Assembly: GCF_000471905.2 (NCBI RefSeq)
Contig: NW_006500357.1
Coordinates: 3,239,503-3,303,502 of the forward strand
From: Amborella trichopoda
Lineage: Eukaryota; Streptophyta; Magnoliopsida; Amborellales; Amborellaceae
Direction: 5' to 3'
DNA: 64,000 nucleotides
A program made the translations under genes and the position numbers. Numbering within the stretch: position 1 is the stretch's first letter; the number at the start of each line of letters is the position of its first letter. A model generated the notes under the pieces. The model had not been told where the DNA came from, made no database searches, and saw only the letters and a program-made list of their open reading frames with translations. This document shows, piece after piece, positions 44,100 to 55,665 of this stretch.

Positions 44100-47000
44100 A
44101 CTAGGAAAATATACAATAAAACAATTTATTATTGGTACAAGAGATCACAATCAATCTTGGCTGTTGGATTTGAAATAGGGCAACTGGTGACATTGACCGA
44201 GCACAAAGTTGAAAATAATTTTTTTCGAACTTTGTGATACACTCGAAGCTATCAAATTTCATATATGATGGCCATGAGTGATTATGATCTCTTTGTATTG
44301 AAAAGTTAGAAGCCTTTAAAAGAGAAAAGTCCTTCTTAGCTAAGGAGTTCTCAACCACCAAGTCAGACTCCTTACCTCGAAGCAACAGAAAAAATCCTAA
44401 AGCTAAGCAAGAACTCCTAATGTTGTAAGTACAACAAGTCCCAACAAAGTTTTTTATTTATTTTCATTTGACAAGAAGTATACCACAATCATTTGCGAAC
44501 CATTGATTGCATGTCGATCGTCCTCATGTTCTTGGGCTGTCAGTATTCAAAAAATTAAAACTTTCTAACGGCTTCGGTGTATTTTTTGTTGGGTTTTTCT
44601 AAACATTAAATGCCTTAGCTCTTGTATTGCCTCATGAGGGTACTCATGTTACTAGTAAAATAAAAGAAAGACACTCTAGTTTGAGTGGGGTTGGATACAT
44701 CCAGGACCTATTTAGTTTTAAGAGGGCTTTAGACCTGAATGGAATGAGTGCCATTGGACACTCTCTAGGCTTTGGAGTCTAGTCTTAGGGCTGATTGAGT
44801 CCAAAAAACTTAGGGATTTTGGGCTCCAAAGGACATGTGGCACACACAATACACCATGCCGATAAAGGTTTATGGGTCATCTCGTATCGAGGTTGGAGTG
44901 AATCTCATGATCAATAGCCTAGAAGAAAGGATAGTCATGCATGAGGATTGGAAGCTTCTGATGCAAAGGCTAAAACCTCAATATATGACCTTTATAGCAT
45001 GCATGCATGATAGCCGTATTATAAGGAAACTTTAAGTAGTTTTTGAGTCATTCAATACTCACATAGCATCAGCCGTGGTCTAGATAAGCATTGCTTGTAG
45101 AAGACTGGTCTCAACTCAAAAACCCAATCAAATTAGTTTGAAATGAGCCAAAATTTGGTCGAATAGCTAATAAAAGCTCTATAGGCTAGTTGTTCAAATC
45201 TCATGAGGTTTGGAGATCATTTGAGGGATGGTACAACATGGATACATGATGTCTAAATCGAAGCTCAGTTCGAAAACCCAACCAATTCTACTCAAAAGGA
45301 CACGAGATTAGGTGGAAAGGCTGAAGATGGTCATGTGGCCTACCTATTAAAATTTCATAAAGTTTGGAGATTGTTTTATGGAATAGACAATGCATCCCCG
45401 GTATAATATGGCTATATGATGCTTACTTGAGAAATTCCAAAATCCAATCAAATCAACCCAAAATGGTCTAAGCACATGGTGGCACAGTTGAGAATGACCT
45501 TGTATATTAACTTCTCAAGTTTCATAGAAGTTGGAGTTTGCTTGATGAGCGCTGGTTAGATGAAAAGCAAAACTAGCTTGCTCACAGCCATACTAGAGGG
45601 TAACTTTAAAAATTTGTCAAAATAGCTCAGATTGGTATGGAGCCTAGTTTAGTATATTTTTAAGGCCCTCATCGGCTATGTGTTCAAATTTAATGAGATT
45701 TGAAAATCATTTGATGAGGTTACCAAAATTCACTGTGGAAGTTTCTTGACTAAGTTTACTTAATTACATAGAAGAATCAAGATTTGTTGATCCCCAATTC
45801 TAATCCAAAGTGGACATGTTCTAACAATTAAGGGATCTTTTTGGGAAACGATTGGTATCTTTTAGATGAGTTCCATGCCATTTGAGGTCCAAAGTTCATG
45901 TTATCCTTTTCCAATCAAATAAGCTTCATTGTATCCACTTTTAACTACCCAAAATCATTGGATAAATACAAAATATCCATGAATTTTTCCGTGTTTAAAA
46001 AATCACTTATTTGGATCAAGCAATTAGAATTGGAATTACCTAATCCATATCGGCAATCATCCAAAAACTATCCAGTTCTTGGGCTGAATTACTGTTTTAT
46101 ACAGAAGATATATTATACTTCCCATAATTTTGACTGAGTCTTGAAAAATATGCTGACTAGCACTCTTTGCATTTCAACCTGACTTTCTAGATTCCACTCT
46201 ACTTGGGCATGTTGCCTCTTTTTTTATCTTACATAGAATACAAAATCCTTAGAAAGGTAAAGAGGAGGATTTAAGCCCCACGACTTTATATCATGCAACT
46301 GCAATGCCTACCACTAAGATGTTCCAGCATATGTGTTATGAATGTACGATATATAAAGCTTCAAGAGATGATCTAACCAATGATCTGGGTTTTTCAAACC
46401 TAATTTTTTGTAAGGAGACATGAGAAGATGATTATCAATAATAAACGTGGGATTTTGAACATATAAATTCAATCTTCTCAACAAAATTCCGGGGGGCAGA
46501 GGTTGTCTACTTATGCAGCAAAATTGCCATGATGAAGAAGATAAATCTTATTATCTCTTGATTTCCAGCATATTTTTCATGAACATTGCTTGCGATTCTC
46601 TTGATCAGATGCACAATTATCCTAAAAAAGAGTCAGGAGTGATGAACTTAGATTTGCAAGCAAACCTGAGGTACAAAACCTCGTATCTCTACAATCTGCT
46701 ATGGAATAGCATCCCCTAAGGAAATGGAGGCCTTAATGAGCATTCTTTCATATGAAATTTGATGGAAATATTGAGAAGGGTCTAGGGAAGCTTCAGTGAA
46801 AATCTTCATACAATTTGGAGTATAATAAAGAGTTTAGCAAGTTTGATATTTAAATCTCTCCAAATGTTGCAATCTGCAACAATTTACAGAGTTACCTAAA
46901 TGGCAGCTTACATAACGGGACCTTAGTGATATCAGATCAAGCCAGTTTTGTGGGTAGATAGAAACATGTCCTAAACCTACAATCCAATTTCGTTCGAGAC

Positions 47001-48880
47001 AGATACTAATAAGGGATTCACTTAACAAATTTCATCCTTGTGTCGGTTTTGTACAGTAGATTGCAATGTGTAGATATTGCATGGAATACGGCCAGGAAAA
47101 TGCCACCTTAATGGTACCATTTTCACATATAATTTTATAGGTATATAGGCAACTGCCTTAAGAATCTAAAGTCAAAATTTTATTTGATTTGTACTCATCT
47201 GCCAGTGTCATACACCAGTGTGTAGTTTGCAGAAGTTGGTTATGATGGATAAAAAAATATCATCTTAAGGATATCAAATTTTATCTGAAATTTTTTGGGT
47301 AGATGGATACATGTCTTGAAAACCTATAGTTAAAATTTTGAAATTTTGTTTAATTTGTACATTGCTAAGGGATTAAATCGAATGAAACTCTGACTATTGC
47401 CAGTTTTGTTTAACATATTGCAGTCTGGAAAATCTATAACATCAGTCAACTCAAAAAATTCCCTTAATTACCTTAGTTTAGATGGAGTGTCTTAAGGACC
47501 TTACGTATAAATTCCATCCAATTTGGAGACAATTAAGGGGTCAAATTGAGTTAATATTTGTTCAATGCCACTAGTCAAAATGCAATACAGCCCAGTATGA
47601 GCTATATCTTAAAAAGTCCCCGAATCCTTGAAATTTCAAAAATAATTCTCGTGAGATTTGTGTGGATTTGCAGCTCTTTAAATACCTAGTCTCACTAGAA
47701 TATGATTGGGATCAATAAACCTCAATTTTGTAAATGATTTGAGGGACAAAACCTCAAGTTTTCTAAGTTTGCACACTAGACAGCAGTGGACTCTGCAGCA
47801 ATGAGATCTGCTGTTTTCAACCTTGAAATCTCTATTAGTTGAGTTTGGATAAGCCATATTCTGATACAATCATATCCTATGCTCATGTACCTATGTATCT
47901 AATAGTATCGGATGGGGTGATGGATGATTGATGAAGATCAAAATGGTAATTCATCCTCATCAATTCCAATGACCTTAAGAAGGCTATCAAAGCCACATTT
48001 CTCCATTTATCCTTAAGAACTTTTGGAGAAATTATGATGGACTAAAAAAGAGGGAGCACAGCACCAAGCTATCCCTCTATTGAGAAAAGCATCAAGCACC
48101 CAAGCATTTTCAACAGCAATGCTGTCTACTTTTCATCCTTTCCCTTTGTTAGGTAAGAGTAAATCCCTTGGTTATTTTTTGTTCTTTTAAGTGTCTTCAC
48201 CTGAAGCTTTGAACAAAGGTATTCTATCAACTTTGAATGTAACAAAAGCTCAATTGACCCCTTGGAACTCCTTCTTAGTCAATTTTAATTTTTTTTAAAA
48301 AAATAATCTTGATACAATCTTTGATAAATTTGGTTTCCCAAGTTGTGTTTTCTCTTGCTTATGTTTATTTTGTTGTGAAATAAAAGAAATAAAGAGTCAG
48401 CTGAACCCTTGGAAGATGGCACTCCTCTCAAATCTCTTTCAATAAATGATTTTTTTAAAAAAGAAAAAAGAAAAAAAGAAAGCCCATGATCTTGGTACGA
48501 TCTTGGGTGAATTTAGTTTTCCATGATATGTTTTCTTTGGTTTATGTTTATTTGGAGTCCATTCCTCATTTTTCTCTCTTAAAACACATTTTGGGCATAT
48601 CACCCCATCATCTGGACTGGTGAACATGTTTAAACTGATGTGACTTATCCTTCGGGAGCACCTGAACTCTGTATTAACCTTGCAGCCTACTAACTTACTA
48701 GCTAACTTTGATATAGCAATTATAAAACCCTGCAAGCTGAATAGATGTGTCATGGATCACGTTGAGTCACTTTGAGAGATAAAGTCTGATTAGTTAACCA
48801 TATTGAGCCATAAATAGATGTGTTGCTTAACTGACATTGGGCCACGTAGTTATAAGTTAATATGGTATCGTACAACATAT
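44100..48880. other. Degenerate retrotransposon-like non-coding region
   Basis: No gene found. From about 44,840 to 47,660 phrases of the type 'TTTCAT(A)AAGTTTGGAGAT' and 'CCAATTTGGAGACAATTAAGGGGTCAAATT' recur irregularly, as in non-coding parts of LTR elements. LTR borders were not recognised. Confidence 0.3.
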
Positions 48881-48913
48881 ATGCTCTTGAGATTTTTCTC
48901 AAGGGATTGTCTA

Positions 48914-49110
48914 TATTTACCTTTTGTACAATGAGGTCACAATAATTCCTACTCATTAGATATCAAATTGGATGACTTTGGGTGAGTCACGAAGTCCGAG
49001 AATTTTGTTTTTGGAATTTTGTATTTAATCAATGACACTCCTACAACCACCTACTTTGAAATCTAAGGGACAAGAATGATTGTAATCTCCATGTATAAAA
49101 GGTAAATGGT
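48914..49110. repeat. MITE-like family B, copy 2
   Basis: Ends are imperfect inverted repeats of about 30 bp (ATTTACCTTTTGTACA at left; ATTTACCTTTTATACA read inward from the right). The inner sequence matches 24,509-24,720. Non-coding; target duplication not resolved. Confidence 0.55.
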
Positions 49111-49784
49111 ATAGTCGTAGATAATCCTTTTTTTCAATATTTTTAAAGAGCTTTTCGAAGAGATTAAATACTTTACTTTTCTCAAGAGTCATCTTTTGTG
49201 TTATCAAAGGAGAGGAGCTTCGTTATGAAAATATGATTTTTTCCTCTATGGAGGCTATTTTGAAATTAGGCATTTTCGTCCTCACGAAAATATAAAAGAA
49301 AATTAAATACATGGGTTAGAGGCTTCTTAGGCACATGTGGGCTGCAACATATAGGCACACATAGCGTATGAAGGATCACATGGGACCCCACTGGCCATGG
49401 GATCTGTGACATTAAGCAAAAGAGGTCGATGAAATGGGCTCCACTAGCCCTGAGTTGCATGTTACCACTAAGCCTCTCCAAGTCCTAATGGGACTAGATG
49501 CCCCATGTTTTTAAGATACTTATTTTTCTTTCGTATCTTTCCAAGATAAAAAAAAAGTGACAAGATATCATTTTGAAAAAGGATTGCCCCTTAAATATAG
49601 GATCAATTGTCCAAACCCCAGTGGTAGTGGGAAAACTAGTTTGGACTCTTGGGTTTGAACATTATAAGTAGGCCTTGACACACTTTCCCATATATCAACA
49701 TATGGACTTAATAATAATAAGGGCTTTGATCTGAATGACAGAGGGTTTTCTCCAAAAGTTCCAAGTGAGAAGATGGAGATAAAG

Positions 49785-50230
49785 TGATGTAGGTAAATCG
49801 AAGGAGAACAGAAAAATAATAGTAGTTCAGGCCAAACACAAGCAATAATTAAAAAGGGTTTTAATCATCTAGGGTTTTAAAAGTATAGTGTTGTTCTTTT
49901 TTCTTTTTTTTTTTGAAACACAATCACATGTATGAGCCATAAGGCCCCACTCACAACTATTTATATTTTAATTGAGGTGCAAAGTCTAAAATAGCTTTAA
50001 CTAATAACAAAATTGACTGCATAATCCTAACTAAACTAAAATTCATAATGGCATTTTTACCCTTGAGTGAGCAAAATATATGATAAGCACTCTAACTACT
50101 TTTCTAAACAACTCCTAAAAATATAAAAAATCCTAGAGTCCAAACCCCTAAAAATAAGCCATAAAACTTTTAAAATACATAAAATTTCAATAGAAAATTT
50201 CAAAAATGAGAGGCTACTTTTCCTACATCA
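49785..50230 (-). repeat. LTR (3') of the non-autonomous element, 446 bp
   Basis: Perfect 9-bp inverted ends TGATGTAGG...CCTACATCA. Confidence 0.75.
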
Positions 50231-51283
50231 ATCTCCCCTAGTTAGAGGAAACTTGTCCTGAGCTAAGTTAAGTTTAGCATCAAAGCTACTTTCTTCAACC
50301 TTATTTTTCTTTGTTGGCTCAAAGATCATTTATCGTAAGAAGAAATCCTCAAATTGCAAATTTATTAGATTCAATTGTCCCTAAATTTGCATTGAAAATC
50401 ATGTAGGAACTTCAAACTCAATTGTTAGGCCCTCAAAAATTTTCTCAACATCTATTTCATTATTCTCTAAATCCAAGGCTACAATTTGTGGTTTATAAGT
50501 CAACCACACTCCCCCTTCATTAATATGATTCCAAATTACACTCCCCTTGTGCTAAAACTATTAACGCCCTAAATCTCTTAAATGCTCCACCTCTTTGATG
50601 TCTTTGAGATCTTCAATGGTATCAGTTTTGATCAATCCCTCAGCTGCCTCCTATCTATAATCTTCATAAGCAAGATCCTATTCCAAAAATATGTGGCGAA
50701 TCCTAATCTTCATGAGCATGTAGCATAAATTTGTGGTGAAACCCAATCTAAAACCTACTGATTTTGGATGCAACTATGCCAAAATCAGGAATGTCCACCT
50801 TCAAATCAAAAAACTCTAGAGTGATGCCTCTCATATCTAGACCTTCTATAACTTTCCTCTTCATGCAACTCCTAATGTAGAACATGCTGGTGAAAATGGT
50901 TGTACTTGACATCTTCTTTAACAGAAAGATCATCATCTTCCCTATAAATGATGCCTGCAAATTATTGTACAAGCTGCTAAACTTGCCTCTTGGCACCTTC
51001 AATTTCTTCATCTCTGGCATCACAAGGTATATACACAAGAGCTATCATTTTATATCCCCTTCTTGCTGGCCATAGGTTTAGTGAAATTTCAAACCCTAGG
51101 CAAAGAATCCACAAAATCTATCAGAAATTAGCAAGATTTAGGTTGAATTTGGCGAACCTTAGGTTGAAATTAGCGAAATTTTGGCTGAAATTAGCAATCC
51201 TTGGCCAAAAATAATCAAATCCTAGACTTGATAGTAGTTTCTTGGCATTGTTGTTGAAAAAAAACTAAGCTTTGATGACAAAT

Positions 51284-51680
51284 TGATATAGAAAAATTGA
51301 AGAGAATAAAAAAAACAACAATAATTCATGTCAAACACAAGCAATAAATAAAAGGAACCCATAATTTTTCCCTAATCCAGCTAGGATTTCAAGAACTTGG
51401 GGCTTTTCTTTCTTCTTTTGGGAATAGAATCACGTGAACGTGCCATAAAAGCAGACCTCCATTTGTATTTTAGTTGGGGTACAAAATAGCCTTAGTCAAG
51501 AACAAACTTGACTAAATAGTCCCAACTTAGAAACATTTACTTGGGGTACAAAATGGCCTTAGCCAACAACAAACTTGACTAAACAGTCTAGAAATAAAAA
51601 TCGTAATAACAGTTTTACCCTGGATAAAACAAAACAATTCATTATAATCCTAATTACTTCCTGAACAACTCCTAAAATCG

Positions 51681-51730
<50 letters not shown>

Positions 51731-51880
51731 AAACTAATACTATATAATAAAATACTACTACTAATTTAAATAAAAATAACTAACTANNNNNNNNNNNNNN
51801 NNNNNNACCTTAAAAATCTTAGAACTTCAAAAAAATACATCCCTAACTTTTAATAATAAAAAAAAATTAAAAATAAGAAA
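51284..51880 (-). repeat. LTR (5') of the non-autonomous element, interrupted by microsatellite and gap
   Basis: Begins TGATATAGAAAAATTGAAG, parallel to the start of the left LTR, and shares CAAACACAAGCAATAA, ACAACTCCTAAAA and other words in order. It contains a 67-bp internal duplication (about 51,474 and 51,541). The right border is not resolved. Confidence 0.55.
51683..51806. other. (TA)n tract, degraded sequence and 20-N gap
   Basis: About 22 TA units (51,683-51,726), then 60 bp of irregular ACTA/AATA words, then N at 51,787-51,806. The irregular part resembles the error string beside the first gap. Confidence 0.8.
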
Positions 51881-52239
51881 CACCTTGTCGTGCTCCAAGC
51901 AAGGACGACCTGAAAGAAGAAGATTAAGATTCTCCAAGAAGCAACCAAGCAGTAGTGAAAAAGGGAGATTCTTTCAAGGCATCTAGATGATGAAGATAAG
52001 GCTTCTTCTAGGGTAGCATGTGATGAGGAAGATAATTCATTAGCGCAACACAGAGCAACATGTGTTGAAGACACAGAAATAGTTCCCATGGAAGATATGG
52101 AAATGCGTTCCATCCTTGTAAGATAGAACACAAGGGAAGTTTTCTTTGAAGTGACATCCACATGAAAAGGGGGACTCAGTAGGGCTGTGTGTATTTGGAA
52201 CATAGAAAATGAGGATCTCTACATACCGCTCATAACATT

Positions 52240-52340
52240 ATTTGTTTTTTTTTTTTGGATGAATCAGTGAGGATGACTGGCCCCTACCAGGGAGTAGGGC
52301 ACAAGGAGGTCACGCATCCTACTACTACTCTTGCCCAAGC
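52240..52340 (-). mobile_element. SINE with a 5S rRNA-like head
   Basis: 101 bp between perfect 15-bp duplications ACCGCTCATAACATT (52,225-52,239 and 52,341-52,355). The - strand begins GCTTGGGCAAGAGTAGTAGT (from 52,340) and continues to a GTGACCTCCT word at about 52,305. This matches the 3' half of plant 5S rRNA from about nucleotide 60 with only a few differences. A short body (GGTAGGGGCC...TCCTCACTGATTCATCC) and an A tail follow. The body matches the SINE at 19.4 kb. The long flanking duplication and A tail show LINE-driven retrotransposition. Confidence 0.75.
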
Positions 52341-52614
52341 ACCGCTCATAACATTCGAAAGGGAAGAGTTATTCATATGCTGCCGAGTGCAGAGGCACTC
52401 TTTGGATTGAAAATGAGAGACAGGTATTCTCCTGGGAAGTGTGCTCTTTTGGTTGAAGATGAGAGATGGGAGAATTCTCGTGGACACATGTGAAGATCGA
52501 TAAATGACCCATATTGTAGCTAGAGCAAGACACGATCAAGATCTTAACAGGACTGCATATATGAGGAAAAATTCTCTCTTTTAAGGCGTGTTTGATTTCT
52601 TCCGTGTTTGATAA

Positions 52615-53106
52615 GGGAAGGTTTCTATACTTCCCCTCCAACATAGAAGATCTATGCTTTCTTCACCATCCAGCTGTCCGAACCATTCACCTTTTGATCT
52701 TAGATTTGACGTCTTAAAGTTTTTTATTTTTAGTTTGTTTTATACAAATTGTAAGAATATCAAATTTGGCACGTGCCATCTTCTCATTAGGCTCACCTAT
52801 AAAAAATATTAAAAATAAATTTTTAATAAAATATAATGATCAAAATACCCCTTGAAACTTTCAAAAGTATTTTGATCATTTCATTTTATTGAAAATATTT
52901 TTTTATATTTTTCGCTAGTGCAAGTTTAATAGAGGATTGGACGTCCAAAATTTGGTGTCCAAATGGTTCTTAAAAAAAAAAATTTAAAAATAAAATAATA
53001 TAGTGACATGACATTAGATTGAGACAATCTTAACCCTCCATTCAGAATAGGGATAAGAGGAAGTATGTAAATTTTATGCTGTTGGGAAAGCATAAAAAGC
53101 CTGCCC
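52615..53106. mobile_element. Mutator-like MITE, copy 3 (492 bp)
   Basis: Ends GGGAAGGTTTCTATAC and, inward from the right, GGGCAGGCTTTTTATGC. Perfect 9-bp duplication GTTTGATAA (52,606-52,614 and 53,107-53,115). The centre carries the shared CAAAATACCCC / AGTATTTTGATC inverted repeat. Confidence 0.87.
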
Positions 53107-53229
53107 GTTTGATAATAGGGAAGTTTTATCGTTAACTTACCTTGTATTTAAGACTAAACAAAGTACTGACACGCTTAGAATTTTCCCCATAGTCACATCC
53201 TGAGGTGCCTTGAGATTATTTGAAAGGAA

Positions 53230-54150
53230 AATTGTTCCAGGTGTCGGGGTCTACATTTGCGTCCCCAAGGATAAAAAGTCCATCTTAACAATTGATGCAA
53301 TTGGATAGTCCATCTAAAAACAAATGAAACTAAAAATCCAAATGTTTTCTTAATAATTTTTATTTTTTATAAAAAACATCTATTTATTGGCAATGATTTC
53401 ATACAACTATTGCGTAGTAATATAATGCAACAACCTTAAAAAACCATCTTATGACCATTTGTTTGACCTAAATTTTGAAATATACACTCTTTTCATAAAA
53501 AAAAAGAAAAAAAAATAAAAAACACAACCTATAAAGTATTTTTTTAGCCCAATTCATTTTGGTGAGATGTTCAGATTTAGACTTTAGAAAGATTTTTTCA
53601 TTTCCAAATTTTTTAGATGGCTTTATTATCATTAGATGAACAATGTTAAAAAAGAAAAAAATGATTTTGAATTTATAAAGCCTAAGATCTTAAAATTCAC
53701 AAAGTGAGTGGTCTAGATTCTTTTTTGAGAGGACTCATTTTGATCATATCTAAGGTTCAAATTGAACTGTTTTTTTTAAGGGGATTGGTTATTGAGATGA
53801 AAAGTGTGTACAAAATTTGAAATCATACAAGTACCATAAACATGGTTTTCTAGAAGTATCATTGCTTTGTACTATGATACAACCGTTGCATTAAATCATT
53901 GCTCTTTTGCATATTCATGATTTCCACATTAAATCATTGCTCTTTTTCATATTCATGATTTCCATATTAGAGATTATATGTCCTTAAAAGTTGGATTTCC
54001 ACATTAAATCATTGCTCTTTTTCATATTCATGATTTCCATATTAGAGATTATATGTCCTTAAAAGTTGGATCTAAAAATCCATCGCCAAATAATTTTTTA
54101 AGAGGGGGACTTATTTCTACATGGACTCGTAGAAACCGTGTCCATATACT
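53230..54150 (+). repeat. Dispersed repeat family C, copy 2, with internal tandem array
   Basis: Related to 43,430-43,690 (GTAGAAACCGTGTCC at about 54,130). Longer because of the 75-bp tandem array inside. Termini unresolved. Confidence 0.45.
53888..54070 (+). repeat. 75-bp tandem repeat, about 2.4 copies
   Basis: Full units 53,921-53,995 and 53,996-54,070 appear identical; a partial unit precedes them (53,888-53,920). Confidence 0.9.
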
Positions 54151-54339
54151 TCCCCAAAAGGAGCTTTGCCAAGTCCCTATGAATGAGCTTAAATAAGGCT
54201 TAGGCTTTATGTTAACAAAAAAAAAAAAACTCACATCAAATTCTCATCCGAAAAGAATTTTCGGCAAAAAAAAAAAAATCATGATGGCTCTAAAAACAAT
54301 TTCCAGCAGCAGCAATAAAATTTGAAACTAAAAAACGGT

Positions 54340-54545
54340 AGTGAACAATTATTTTTAGAGAGAAATGGACAGCCTATATAATTTGTTACAATATACACTA
54401 TTTTTAGAACTTGAAATCCTAATTTTCTTTCACAATCATAATGTTAAAGTCGAGATGATCGATGTGAAGGTTTTCCAATGCTTGAATTGTAATTTTGGAT
54501 AAATTATGAGGTGAGGCTTTACTTACTTTGATAGGCTGCAGCCCT
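54340..54545 (+). repeat. Dispersed repeat family A, copy 5 (partial)
   Basis: Contains AATTTGTTACAATATACAC (about 54,378), the GTCGAGATGATCGAT block (about 54,450) and a GAGGTGAGGCTTTACTTAC end. Confidence 0.4.
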
Positions 54546-54666
54546 ATCAAATCATTTTCCTTCAAAAAAATCATTTTCCTTCATAAAATTCACCCACCTG
54601 GCGAATCAAGCTGACTTCGGCAAGTTCTACCATCTCAAAACATGTTGTTATCCAGTGTTATACTTT

Positions 54667-54702
54667 CCCCTAACCAACTGGATACTGGGAGAAGGTTAGG
54701 GG
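54667..54702. other. Short perfect inverted repeat (9-bp stem)
   Basis: CCCCTAACC and GGTTAGGGG with an 18-base loop. It lies downstream of the bHLH gene, with no T tract, so it is not a terminator in the bacterial sense. Confidence 0.4.
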
Positions 54703-55488
54703 CCCTCCCCTGCCCACCCGTGTTCCTTCTCTCATGTATGTGGACCTGCTCCTGTGCATACGACAGGTATTCTATGCATGTGCATCTGTAGGTCATAAGA
54801 CTGACAATGTTGACTGATGTAGCTGGTCTTAGACTCTGAATGTCGACTGAAACCCCAAGGTGCAGGTAGGAGAGGAGCTATTCCCAAACCCAAACGCAAG
54901 TGGAATGGTCTTCGCCTTACTCATTCGGTTACCTCACTCGTAGCTCAGGGGCATGTTGAGAATGGGCTAGAAGCCTCGTTTCAAAGGTCACTTCTATCAC
55001 GAGGAGAAGGAGAAGAAAACACTCATGTTGATGATTTGAGATGAAACAGTACTTGAGGATTCCATTGAGATATCATCAAACCGCACAGTGAAGACATCCC
55101 ATATCGAGGTCATAAGTGATGTAATCATGGAGCCCGCCGGTTTATCTTTATGTACGTCATTTTTGGCTCTCCTCATCGCTGAAAAATTCTCATCTCAATA
55201 ATTCACCCCATCATCATTTTTTTTTGAAACTATACCCCATCATCATTTTACTAGACAACAATACCTGGATTTTGATCTAGGCAGCACCCATACACTAATA
55301 AAGGCTAATTGAACTCTAAATGGATCAACAGGATTTCTACGGTTGCGAGGATTAGCCATCAATCTGGACCATCATCATGAACCCCTTCCATTTCTTCATG
55401 TTAATATAACTGGTGCAAAAGAGAAAGATTTATGAAACAAATTATACCAAAAAAAAGAAGGAAACGGGTTCTACATTCGCACAACAAA

Positions 55489-55665
55489 TCAGGTCTGCAC
55501 AGCACATTCTTTGTTGCTTGGGGAGCCATCACAACTTTCGGAAGAAGAACTGTTGCCAAGGTTCACAGAAAGTGCATCATCCAAACACTTTCCTGGACAA
55601 GCGCTTCCGGCAGCGGCACTGGAATCAGAAGATTGCTTTGTTTTCTTTGTTTTAATCGAACACTC
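55489..55665 (-). CDS. bHLH121: bHLH121-like gene, exon 5 (terminal)
   Basis: 177 nt. Acceptor TTTTTTACAG|GAG; 58 codons (ECSIKTKKTKQSSDSS... to NKECAVQT) and TGA at 55,491-55,489. The Ser-rich C-terminus resembles that of the family. Confidence 0.83.
   Translation of the reverse strand, partial: ECSIKTKKTKQSSDSSAAAGSACPGKCLDDALSVNLGNSSSSESCDGSPSNKECAVQT

Larger units (their letters stand above)
49785..51880 (-). mobile_element. Non-autonomous Gypsy-type LTR element
   Basis: Two related LTRs in direct orientation flank about 1.05 kb of internal sequence without recognisable gag or pol. On the - strand the right LTR ends in CTATATCA, followed by TTTGTCATCAAAGCTT, a degraded match to the primer site for initiator Met-tRNA (TGGTATCAGAGC). 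Before the left LTR lies the purine-rich AACTAGGGGAGA. The size and lack of coding suggest a TRIM/LARD-like or internally deleted copy. A gap and (TA)n tract break the right LTR. Confidence 0.65.

Noticed and set aside
52301..52340. Considered as a functional 5S rRNA gene
   Set aside because: Only the 3' half is present, with changes, and it is joined to a SINE body with an A tail.
54667..54702. Hairpin considered as a microRNA precursor or terminator
   Set aside because: Stem of only 9 bp, too short for a plant miRNA precursor; no T run.
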